From positions 1 through 33,092 of the forward strand of contig CASEYW010000012.1 in NCBI GenBank assembly GCA_949292215.1: 33,092 nt of DNA, read 5' to 3'. The DNA comes from an uncultured bacterium. Lineage in GTDB: Bacteria; Verrucomicrobiota; Lentisphaeria; Victivallales; UBA1829. The notes under the pieces are model-generated. The model was not told the origin of the DNA. It worked only from the letters and a program-made list of their open reading frames with translations, and did no database searches. The position numbers and the translations under genes are program-made. This document shows, piece by piece, positions 24,958-31,985 of this stretch; the first letter of the stretch is position 1, and each line of letters begins with the position of its first letter.

Positions 24958-25965
24958 TCAGTTCCGCGGCTCCGGGACTGCTTGAAGGAGCATGTCGATC
25001 AGCGCATCAGTCGTCAGATTTTCTCCCGCAGCGTGGAAGTTGCAAGCCATGCGGTGACGGAGCACCTCGTGAGCAGATTTGCGGACATCCTCACAGCAGA
25101 CGTTCACGCGCCCGTCCAGCGCAGCGGCGGCTTTTGCAGCCAGCATCAGATACTGTCCGGCACGCGGACCGGCTCCATAAGAGAGGTTTTTACGAATAAA
25201 GTCAGGTGCTTCCGGATTGTCCGGGCGAGACAGGCGGGCAAGATCGGCACAGTAGGAAATCACATGGCGGCTGACGGGGACCGCACGCACAACCATCTGG
25301 AAAAACATCAGGGAATCGCCGTTCAGGATTTTGTCCGGGATCACGGTTCGGTTGCCGGTCGTCTGCGAAAGAATTTCGATCTCCTGCTCCCTCTGAGGAT
25401 AGTCGAGCTTGATCAGGAACATGAAGCGGTCAAGCTGAGCTTCCGGAAGCGGATAGGTTCCTTCCTGTTCGATCGGATTCTGCGTGGCAAGAACAAAAAA
25501 CGGAGTCGGCAGGGGATAGCGTTTGCCACCGCTGGTGACACTTTTCTCCTGCATTGCCTCCAGCATGGCGGCCTGCGTCTTCGGGGGAGTCCGGTTGATC
25601 TCATCGGCGAGCAGAAGATTGGTGAAGACAGGCCCCTTGACAAAACGAAGTTCCCGCTTCACGCCGGCGGCAGCTTCATCAAGAATCTCGGTCCCGGTGA
25701 TATCGGACGGCATCAGATCAGGAGTAAATTGAATGCGTTTGAAATCAAGATCGAGAACCTGTCCGAGCGTGGAGACCAGAAGGGTTTTGGCAAGCCCCGG
25801 AACACCGAGCAGCAGGCAGTGCCCACCCGCAAGCATTGCAGAGAGCACCTTCCCGATTACTTCCTCCTGACCGACAATCACTTTTGCAAGTTCCCGGCGA
25901 ACCGAATCAAATCCATCGCGCAGAACGGCAAGATCCTTCAATAAATTTCTGTCATCGTACTCCAT
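24958..25965 (-). CDS. MoxR-family AAA+ ATPase
   Basis: A 335-residue ATPase of the MoxR class, which act as chaperones that activate or insert partners, often VWA proteins. Walker A is GVPGLAKT (54-61), Walker B is LLLADE (117-122), sensor 1 is ATQNP (160-164), and the EAQLDRF (175-181) motif is typical. YGAGPRAGQ, close to the C-terminal lid, is also conserved. The frame can be read 12 codons further from a TTG, but that would overlap the preceding gene; the ATG at 25965 has AAGGA 7 bases upstream and a normal MoxR N-terminus. It is cytoplasmic and the only clear ATPase in the operon, so it probably supplies its energy. Confidence 0.95.
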   Translation of the reverse strand: MEYDDRNLLKDLAVLRDGFDSVRRELAKVIVGQEEVIGKVLSAMLAGGHCLLLGVPGLAKTLLVSTLGQVLDLDFKRIQFTPDLMPSDITGTEILDEAAAGVKRELRFVKGPVFTNLLLADEINRTPPKTQAAMLEAMQEKSVTSGGKRYPLPTPFFVLATQNPIEQEGTYPLPEAQLDRFMFLIKLDYPQREQEIEILSQTTGNRTVIPDKILNGDSLMFFQMVVRAVPVSRHVISYCADLARLSRPDNPEAPDFIRKNLSYGAGPRAGQYLMLAAKAAAALDGRVNVCCEDVRKSAHEVLRHRMACNFHAAGENLTTDALIDMLLQAVPEPRN

Positions 25966-25987
25966 GAAATCATCCTTGTCTTGAAAC

Positions 25988-27508
25988 TCAGTGTGTTGCA
26001 AAATAAGTTACGAGGTTCGCTCCGAGCCGGAGTGCGGTTTCCGTCTCATAGCCGACACTCCCCGGGCGGGAAACGGACATCCATCCTCCCGCGATGTCCA
26101 CAGGACTGTAAACCAGTTTATAGCGGTCGCCGTCGCGCACTCCGTACAGCAGAGGCCGTGTGGATGCCGGATATTTCTGAGCCGCCGCTTCCAGAAAACC
26201 GTTCCGGGTGAAGCGGAACGGTCCCTTTGTATAGATCGGATGGTTCTCCGGAATCTTCTCAAGTTTTTTCCCGGGATAAAGAGCCGAGGCAAACTTCTGC
26301 GCTGCCGCATCGAACTCATTCATTCCCAAAGAGTTGTTCACAAGAAGAAAACCTCCTCCATTGAGATATCCGCGCAATTTTGCCATGGCATCGGCGGAAA
26401 GTTCGAAATTGCCGATTCCGCTCAGGTACAGAAACGGATAGTCGGCAAGGACAGCGGTTGCCGGATCAACATAAACCGGTTTAGTTCCCGCATCCATGTT
26501 CAGATTCTTTGCCAGATAACGCATGAAACGCGTCTCCGCACCGGGATCGGAGTTCCAGAGACCGTCGGTCTTGACCTGGGCAAAAACGATCCGGTCAGCG
26601 GAACGGACTTCCGCACCTTCGCCATAGGCTTCCCCTGCTGCGTATGCCTGGCCGTTTTCATACCAGCCGATGATATAGGCAATCAGGTTGACTCCGAGAT
26701 TCCGGGCGCTGGCAGGAGTGTAATATCTGGAATTTCTAATCTGTTCCGGCTGAATGTTGTCCCATCCGCCGCCAAGCCCGTAAGGGGAAAGGATCACAGC
26801 CAGGCGTGATCCGATGTAGGCGCCATCGAATTCCGGAGCGATCGTGCGGTTCCCGTTGACTTTCTCTCCGGTGGTTTTCCGGACCATCCGGAAAAGGGCG
26901 TGATCGGGATCCACCTTGCGGATGGGGGATTCCGGAAGAATGCGCCGGGTCTCCTCCATTGCTCCCCGGTAGAAGTAGGGAGAACCGACAATGGAATCGA
27001 AAATGATTGTTCCACCGTCGAGAAGATATTTCCGCAGTTTGATCCTCTCGGCATCGGTAAAACGGATCGTGCGCCCGCCGGAAAAATGGAGAATCGGAAG
27101 CTCGGAAGGATTCCCGCTGAACGTGGCAAGATCAACTGTCTGGGTCTTGTATTCGAGACGCATTGTCTCCTTGACGCGGCGCAGAAGCTGCTGACAGTCG
27201 GCGGGAACCATGTTCCAGTCGAAAAGGCGCTGTGTCATTCCATCCGGGCCGGTGTAGTCAAGATAGCTGCCCCAGACCACCTTGCCGATCAGCGCGGAAG
27301 GAGACGGCGGACGCTTCTTTTCAGAACGACGCAGCGGCGTCACAGGCAACGGCAGCGGGGGAAATGCCTCTCCGCCCTGCCGGCGCTGAGCCCGGGCTTC
27401 CCTTGGCCGCCCAATCGGACGCAGATAATCGTTTTCATCCGCCGGAGCTGAAGCTGACGAAAGACACAAAACGGCGATACAGACAATCGGGAACATTTTT
27501 TTCATCAT
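25988..27508 (-). CDS. Secreted protein with two tandem DUF4159-like units
   Basis: A 506-residue protein. A signal peptide (MMKKMFPIVCIAVLCLSSASA) is followed by a proline- and arginine-rich linker (about 28-70). Two related units then lie in tandem, about 72-280 and 305-506. Both contain a D(or Y)P-ILHFSG-type strand, an L+-YL-GG+-+++ turn (159-170 and 379-390), a DP/NHP+++ segment, and a GGW then A+-LG-NL+-Y+ end. The unit resembles DUF4159. An ATG six codons upstream (27526) exists, but the start at 27508 has AAGGA at a better distance and gives a cleaner signal peptide. The gene ends 22 bases before MoxR. The role is unknown; the units look like a glutamine-amidotransferase-type fold without an obvious active site. 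Confidence 0.82.
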   Translation of the reverse strand: MMKKMFPIVCIAVLCLSSASAPADENDYLRPIGRPREARAQRRQGGEAFPPLPLPVTPLRRSEKKRPPSPSALIGKVVWGSYLDYTGPDGMTQRLFDWNMVPADCQQLLRRVKETMRLEYKTQTVDLATFSGNPSELPILHFSGGRTIRFTDAERIKLRKYLLDGGTIIFDSIVGSPYFYRGAMEETRRILPESPIRKVDPDHALFRMVRKTTGEKVNGNRTIAPEFDGAYIGSRLAVILSPYGLGGGWDNIQPEQIRNSRYYTPASARNLGVNLIAYIIGWYENGQAYAAGEAYGEGAEVRSADRIVFAQVKTDGLWNSDPGAETRFMRYLAKNLNMDAGTKPVYVDPATAVLADYPFLYLSGIGNFELSADAMAKLRGYLNGGGFLLVNNSLGMNEFDAAAQKFASALYPGKKLEKIPENHPIYTKGPFRFTRNGFLEAAAQKYPASTRPLLYGVRDGDRYKLVYSPVDIAGGWMSVSRPGSVGYETETALRLGANLVTYFATH

Positions 27509-27522
27509 CTTGTCCGTTTCCT

Positions 27523-29388
27523 TCATTTAAGTTCAGATATAAGCGTTTCGGCGGCAATCGCCTCCGCTGATTTCGGATATGATTTCCGGATCTCGTTCAG
27601 GAGACGCAAGGCTTTTTCCGTTTTTCCTCTCCGCATCTGATGACGGGCAAGGAAGAGGGATGCACCTGCGGCAGTCTGGGAAGATGGCTGCATCTTCAGA
27701 ACGGCTTCCGCATAGTACGCGGCAAGGCGTGGCCTTCCCTGTTTGGCAAGGAACTGGGATTTCAGGCACATGAACTCCGGATTCAGGCGAATTTCAGGCC
27801 GGGCCTTCTCCACGCGGGAAAGATAATCTGTGGCATCTCGGAACCGCCTGGTGATCAGGGCATTGCGAAGACTGACCAGATTGCCGTCCGCCTCCAGTTT
27901 CTCCCGTTCAGACATCTTCCGGGAGGTCGATTCCATGTTCCGGTAGAGTTCCATTGCCGCATCGAATCCTTTGGAGAAAAGTGTCATATCGGCTTCCAGA
28001 ATCCGGTAGTCGCGACGGAAGTCCGGAATCAGCTTTTCAGGATCTATTTTACGGAACTCCACCTCTGCTTCGCCGCGGCGGTCCATACAGTAGAAGAGGA
28101 GTTTCGAAAGTTCCAGACGTGCATGATCTGTGCTCTGGTTCAGCATCCGGGTCAGCTCCTTTTCTATTTTTTCGTACCGTTCCGCAACGAGATCGTCATC
28201 CATCATCATCGTCCGATAGAATTTGAATACAGCATCCTTCGGCATCCGGGCTCCAAAATAGAGGATGCGGTCGTAGAAACGCGAAGAAAGTTCCTTCATT
28301 TTGAAAACGGGAATGGCATCGGCGAGGAAACGGTATCCGGTGCTGTCCAAAGGCTTGACTTCGTCCTGTTTCATGGCGCCGAAGAGCATTTCCCGTCCTT
28401 TCTTCTCGGAAACAAACGGCGCGGCAAAATGATAACCGAGGTAGACCGTATATCCGTTCTTATGAAAAGTTCCGGGAGAAAAACGGTAAAGGACTTCGCC
28501 GTTGCTGAATGTAAGTTCCTGCATCTGACGGCCGTCAAGATCAATGGTGCCGGTACGTTTCCAGGAAAAATCTTCAGCGTCGGAACCGTCGTCATTTTTC
28601 AATTGCCCCGGGGTCACGGGAAGAAGCGGAAGGAACATCTCCTCAGGCAGAATCGTCATTTTTTTATCCCCGGGACGGCTGTATGCCGCAATCACGAAAT
28701 AACTCCACTGATTGTTCGCATGGTAATATTCAAACCGGTGATTGCCTGCGGAAAGCTCGGCCGTTCCCTTGAAGCGTCCGGTCTGCGCCGGACCGATCCA
28801 GTGACGGCCGGGATACTGGGCGATCAATTTCCCATCAATCAGAAGGAAGGAGGCATCCGTTGAAGCAGTATGGAAGGTGTACGTTCCCGGTTTGTGAATG
28901 CGGATGACTCCACGGTAAAGATTCAGAGAATTGTTGGTATTGCCGAGTTTGTTTCCTCCGAGATAAATCCGTTTCTCCCAGCCGGCACGCATCCGGAGCG
29001 AATTCCGCCAGAAGGTTTGGAACTGTTCCAGGGAGTTTACGGTATTGCCGTTGAATTCCTTGTAAAGATGAAGCAGTCCGGATTTCTGTTCGGCAGCAGG
29101 CGATTTCACCGGAGTGTCGTGATACTCCAGAATCAGGGTTTCGCCAGGTCTGGCATTGAAAAAGGCATCAATCTTTCCGCCTTCCCGGTTGATGACTGTC
29201 ATGGGGCGCACCGTTCCGGCTTTGTCAATCAGACGGAAGCCCGAAACCCGGTCCGGAATAAAAAAAGTAAGCGCAGCGGAGCGTTCCTCCTGCCCCTCCC
29301 CGCCGACTTTAATCTCTTTTGTGCAGAGACGTGCAGCAGATGCAGAAAGCGCCGCCAGCAGCAGACATGCCGCAAACAGATGTTTCAT
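27523..29388 (-). CDS. Secreted PA14-domain protein with TPR-like C-terminus
   Basis: A 621-residue protein with a signal peptide (MKHLFAACLLLAALSASA). A beta region (20-95) and a PA14-like domain (about 138-240; GVIRIHKPGTYTFHTASTDASFLLIDG, then HRFEYYH) come next. The second half (about 400-621) is made of helical pairs that look like TPR repeats, ending with YPKSAEAIAAETLISELK. PA14 domains often bind glycans, and TPR repeats bind proteins. The frame is open for 41 codons upstream, but the ATG at 29388 has GGGAG at the right distance and begins the signal peptide. It is the first gene of the nine-gene operon, and the next gene starts 14 bases further on. A role as an outer sensor or scaffold is a guess. 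Confidence 0.78.
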   Translation of the reverse strand: MKHLFAACLLLAALSASAARLCTKEIKVGGEGQEERSAALTFFIPDRVSGFRLIDKAGTVRPMTVINREGGKIDAFFNARPGETLILEYHDTPVKSPAAEQKSGLLHLYKEFNGNTVNSLEQFQTFWRNSLRMRAGWEKRIYLGGNKLGNTNNSLNLYRGVIRIHKPGTYTFHTASTDASFLLIDGKLIAQYPGRHWIGPAQTGRFKGTAELSAGNHRFEYYHANNQWSYFVIAAYSRPGDKKMTILPEEMFLPLLPVTPGQLKNDDGSDAEDFSWKRTGTIDLDGRQMQELTFSNGEVLYRFSPGTFHKNGYTVYLGYHFAAPFVSEKKGREMLFGAMKQDEVKPLDSTGYRFLADAIPVFKMKELSSRFYDRILYFGARMPKDAVFKFYRTMMMDDDLVAERYEKIEKELTRMLNQSTDHARLELSKLLFYCMDRRGEAEVEFRKIDPEKLIPDFRRDYRILEADMTLFSKGFDAAMELYRNMESTSRKMSEREKLEADGNLVSLRNALITRRFRDATDYLSRVEKARPEIRLNPEFMCLKSQFLAKQGRPRLAAYYAEAVLKMQPSSQTAAGASLFLARHQMRRGKTEKALRLLNEIRKSYPKSAEAIAAETLISELK

Positions 29389-29414
29389 AACAATTCTCCC
29401 GAATGATTTTGCTA

Positions 29415-29443
29415 TATATATCATACCGGACGGCAAAAAGCAA
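29415..29443 (-). promoter_or_regulatory. Putative promoter of the nine-gene envelope operon
   Basis: On the minus strand TTGCTT (29438-29443) and TATATA (29415-29420) are 17 bases apart, 26 bases before the start of the PA14 gene. No similar element was found in the gaps further down the operon, which are all shorter than 25 bases. Confidence 0.5.
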
Positions 29444-29466
29444 GCCGGGAAAAACGCTGGAAAACG

Positions 29467-29506
29467 AAAAAAAACTTCGGATTGCCAAATTGTAATTTTG
29501 AGTCCG
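29467..29506 (-). terminator. Possible terminator of the isomerase/DNA glycosylase operon
   Basis: On the minus strand an imperfect hairpin (outer stem CGGA/TCCG, inner AT-rich pairs, 29478-29506) is followed by eight T (29467-29474). It comes 26 bases after the glycosylase stop and before the next promoter. The stem is poor. Confidence 0.4.
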
Positions 29507-29531
29507 GGCAAACGGCAGTTCTCCGGTTTTC

Positions 29532-30044
29532 TCAGGGTGAAACGACGATCTCACGGATAATGGAATAGGCGTCCAGTTTCTCCTGATAACGGTACAATGC
29601 GGCAGCAGGACTCGTCGACGGAAGTTTCCGAATGGTCACACCGGAGTGAAACACACACTCATTGTAGCGTTTCAAAAACTGAAAAGACGCCGTTCCGTTG
29701 CAGAAGACATGCGAAATACCGGGATGTTCCCGGAGAAGCCCGGCTATATCGTTCGGGACCGGATCGGTGATTTTTGTATCAAGGCTCCCCTCCCTCCGGC
29801 AGGAAGCAAGCGAGTCCCACAAAGCGATGCGATTCCTTCCGAGCGCAGCCAGACGTTCCGGATACGGCAGATCCGGAGAAAATGCAAACAGTTCTCCCAT
29901 GATCCGCCAGAACGCATTGTGCCTGTACGCATAGTACTCCTGCCGACGCAGCGACTCCTCCCCCGGCATCGACCCGAGAATCAGAACCCGTGCTCCGGGA
30001 AAGATGCTCGGAGGAAAAGAATGTTTCAAGTCCGCGCCATTCAT
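29532..30044 (-). CDS. Uracil-DNA glycosylase superfamily, hypoxanthine-DNA glycosylase-like (family 6)
   Basis: A 170-residue DNA repair enzyme that should remove deaminated bases. LILGSMPGEESLRRQEYYAY (21-40) is the water-activating motif and is typical of the HDG/family 6 group, with HNAFWRIMGEL next. VFCNGTAS (113-120) is the central strand, and LPSTSPAAA (141-149) is the DNA-intercalating loop. No iron-sulfur cysteines are visible. The frame is open 20 codons upstream into the preceding gene; the ATG at 30044 gives the normal N-terminus, but its ribosome site is weak, so it may depend on coupling to the upstream gene that ends 5 bases before. The family 6 assignment is from motif memory; a mismatch-specific (MUG-like) enzyme is the alternative. 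Confidence 0.8.
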   Translation of the reverse strand: MNGADLKHSFPPSIFPGARVLILGSMPGEESLRRQEYYAYRHNAFWRIMGELFAFSPDLPYPERLAALGRNRIALWDSLASCRREGSLDTKITDPVPNDIAGLLREHPGISHVFCNGTASFQFLKRYNECVFHSGVTIRKLPSTSPAAALYRYQEKLDAYSIIREIVVSP

Positions 30045-30049
30045 ATTGA

Positions 30050-30904
30050 TCAGGAGAAAAGCTCCCTCAGCATCCGCATTCCGATCAAGGTTCCCTCCCG
30101 GCATTCCTCCATGCCTTCGAATTCCACGGAAACATAGGAATCATAACCGGATTCACGGATCACTTTGACGATTGCGGGAATATCAATATCGCCGTATCCG
30201 ACAATCGCCCCCCGCAGAAGATTCCCGTGCTTTGTCTCAAAGAATCCATTCCGGACCGGCAGAGTCTTCCGCACATAAAAATCTTTGAAATGGATCATGG
30301 AAGCCAGCAAGATGTTGTTCCTGACAGCGGAGACGGGATCCTCGTCCACGCAAAGAAAGTTACCGACATCAAGCGTTGTGCGGAAGTTGTCGCGCCCGAC
30401 GGCATAAATCAGTCTCTGGACCCGTTCACTTCCCTGCACATGGTATCCGTGATTTTCCACGCTGGTTGTAATGCCGAACGGCTTCGCATAATCGGCGATC
30501 TCGGCACAGGCTTCAGCGAGTTTCGGCAGATCCGCATCGAAAGTCCGGCAGGTTGCCTCGGCAGGAGGACGCCACCCCGCATCATGACGCATCCGGGAAA
30601 CTCCCAAACGGACTGCAACATCCACTTCCCGTTTCACCCGTTCAATCTCCTTCCGGAATGCACTCTCATCCGGCTGGAGAAAGTTTGCTCCGATCGTATA
30701 ACTGGAAAGTTCCACCCCGCAATCCGATGCTGTCCTGCGAATCTCCGAACAAAGTGCTTCGTTCTCCGCGAGATTCTCTTTTCCCGGCGCAATTTCAATA
30801 TGTTCCGCACCGTTTTCCGCACCCCATCGGATGATATCACACAATGTAAACACTCCCTGCGAGACAAGCCGGCTGAGACTGTAAGTTGTCAATCCGATTT
30901 TCAT
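30050..30904 (-). CDS. Sugar phosphate isomerase/epimerase-like TIM barrel
   Basis: A 284-residue protein of the xylose isomerase-like superfamily. The four metal ligands can be read as E150 (SVENHGYH), D179 (TLDVGNF), H205 (MIHFKDF) and E261 (VSVEFEG), at the ends of the barrel strands. The start GLTTYSLSRLV is the usual first strand. The likely reaction is a sugar or inositol-derivative isomerisation, epimerisation or dehydration in the cytoplasm. The ATG at 30910 is too close to AAGG; the one at 30904 has a correct 8-base gap and is preferred. A good promoter lies 38 bases upstream. It shares its transcript with a DNA glycosylase gene, with no evident functional link. Confidence 0.83.
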   Translation of the reverse strand: MKIGLTTYSLSRLVSQGVFTLCDIIRWGAENGAEHIEIAPGKENLAENEALCSEIRRTASDCGVELSSYTIGANFLQPDESAFRKEIERVKREVDVAVRLGVSRMRHDAGWRPPAEATCRTFDADLPKLAEACAEIADYAKPFGITTSVENHGYHVQGSERVQRLIYAVGRDNFRTTLDVGNFLCVDEDPVSAVRNNILLASMIHFKDFYVRKTLPVRNGFFETKHGNLLRGAIVGYGDIDIPAIVKVIRESGYDSYVSVEFEGMEECREGTLIGMRMLRELFS

Positions 30905-30942
30905 AACCATACCCTTCTTCTGTTGTTTGCAGTGATCGGTTC

Positions 30943-30971
30943 AATATATCCGGATAATAATACTTTTTCAA
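30943..30971 (-). promoter_or_regulatory. Promoter of the isomerase/DNA glycosylase operon
   Basis: On the minus strand TTGAAA (30966-30971) and TATATT (30943-30948) are 17 bases apart, one of the best matches in the window. The gap 30905-31037 otherwise holds nothing I recognise. Confidence 0.75.
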
Positions 30972-31037
30972 ATCGGCCGCGACACTTTCTCTGCGGGGCA
31001 AACCGAAACACACTCTTTCGACAAAGAAGGAATCTCG

Positions 31038-31985
31038 TTACTCAATTTTCCCGGAATCTGTCCCCTCCGGAAAAAGAGCGGGATACAATTTCTCAGCCAT
31101 CAGATGGAATGCTTCCGGAAATTTCCGGTTTGCCTTGTATTGAAAATATTCGTCAGGCAGCAGAATCAGACGACTGGATTTCACGGCCTTCAGATTCCGC
31201 AGAGCAGGATTGGTCTGAAAAATGCGCAAAGCCTGCGCCATCGCTTTGCGATTGGTCGTTGCAGGGACAATGAAAAGGAAGTCCGGATCTTCCAGCATCA
31301 GCCGCTCCAGACTGAATTTGACTCGCTGGGCAACAATTTTCTGTCCGCTTGTATTCAGGATATTTTTTCCACCGAGACGCTCCGCTATGAAAGCGGCGTT
31401 CGCGTCCGAAGTCTCCGCACGGAATTCCGATCCGTTGAAAAACAGACACAGAAAGGTCGGGCGTTCCAACCGTGCCGTCCGGATCTTCCGTTCGAGCGCG
31501 TCGATCTTCCGATCGACCTGCAGCAAAGTCTCCGGCAGACTCTCTTTCCCGAGGATCGCACAGAAAATCCGGGCAATTTCCCGATAATCCCGGTAATTGT
31601 CATATTTCAAAAGCAGCACATCAATTCCGGAATTCCTCAGCAGTTTTGCAAGCGGTCGATTCCGTCCGGTCATGCCGCTGAGGATCACCAGATCCGGTTT
31701 GAGCTGGAGAATCTTCTCCGCATTCGGATGGAAATATCCGCCGATCCCCGGTAGATGCTTCACTTCCTCCGGAACAACCTCGTCTTTTTTCATGGAGTGA
31801 ATTGCCACCAGCGATCCGCCGCAGTCCAGCCAGATTTCCAGCAGAGAGGGGTAGCAGATGATCGTCCGACCGGGATTCGTCCGAATCGAAACGTTCTCCT
31901 GAAAGGCATCCTTCACAACAATCTCATCCGCGAACACGCATCCTGCCACCGTCAGCAGAAGCCAGCAGAACACAAACCATTTCAT
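31038..31985 (-). CDS. BtuF/FecB-like ABC transporter substrate-binding protein
   Basis: A 315-residue exported binding protein. The N-terminus has a signal sequence with a lipobox-like VAGC (C16), so it may be a lipoprotein; cleavage at VFA-DE is the other option. Two Rossmann-like lobes are visible: RTIICYPSLLEIWLDCGG to GIGGYFHPNAEKILQLKPDLVILSG (about 40-105), and a second after a long helix (about 150-175), with LERLMLEDPDFLFI. This is the layout of class III proteins that bind cobalamin, haem or ferric siderophore. Its ATG overlaps the stop of the DUF2339-like gene (ATGA), so translation is coupled. No permease or ATPase gene follows inside the window; the next gene downstream starts 134 bases on and is unrelated. 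The ligand is unknown. Confidence 0.85.
   Translation of the reverse strand: MKWFVFCWLLLTVAGCVFADEIVVKDAFQENVSIRTNPGRTIICYPSLLEIWLDCGGSLVAIHSMKKDEVVPEEVKHLPGIGGYFHPNAEKILQLKPDLVILSGMTGRNRPLAKLLRNSGIDVLLLKYDNYRDYREIARIFCAILGKESLPETLLQVDRKIDALERKIRTARLERPTFLCLFFNGSEFRAETSDANAAFIAERLGGKNILNTSGQKIVAQRVKFSLERLMLEDPDFLFIVPATTNRKAMAQALRIFQTNPALRNLKAVKSSRLILLPDEYFQYKANRKFPEAFHLMAEKLYPALFPEGTDSGKIE

Noticed and set aside
25965..26001. Upstream TTG start for the MoxR gene
   Set aside because: It has no ribosome site and would overlap the double DUF4159-like gene by 14 bases; the ATG at 25965 has AAGGA at a good distance.
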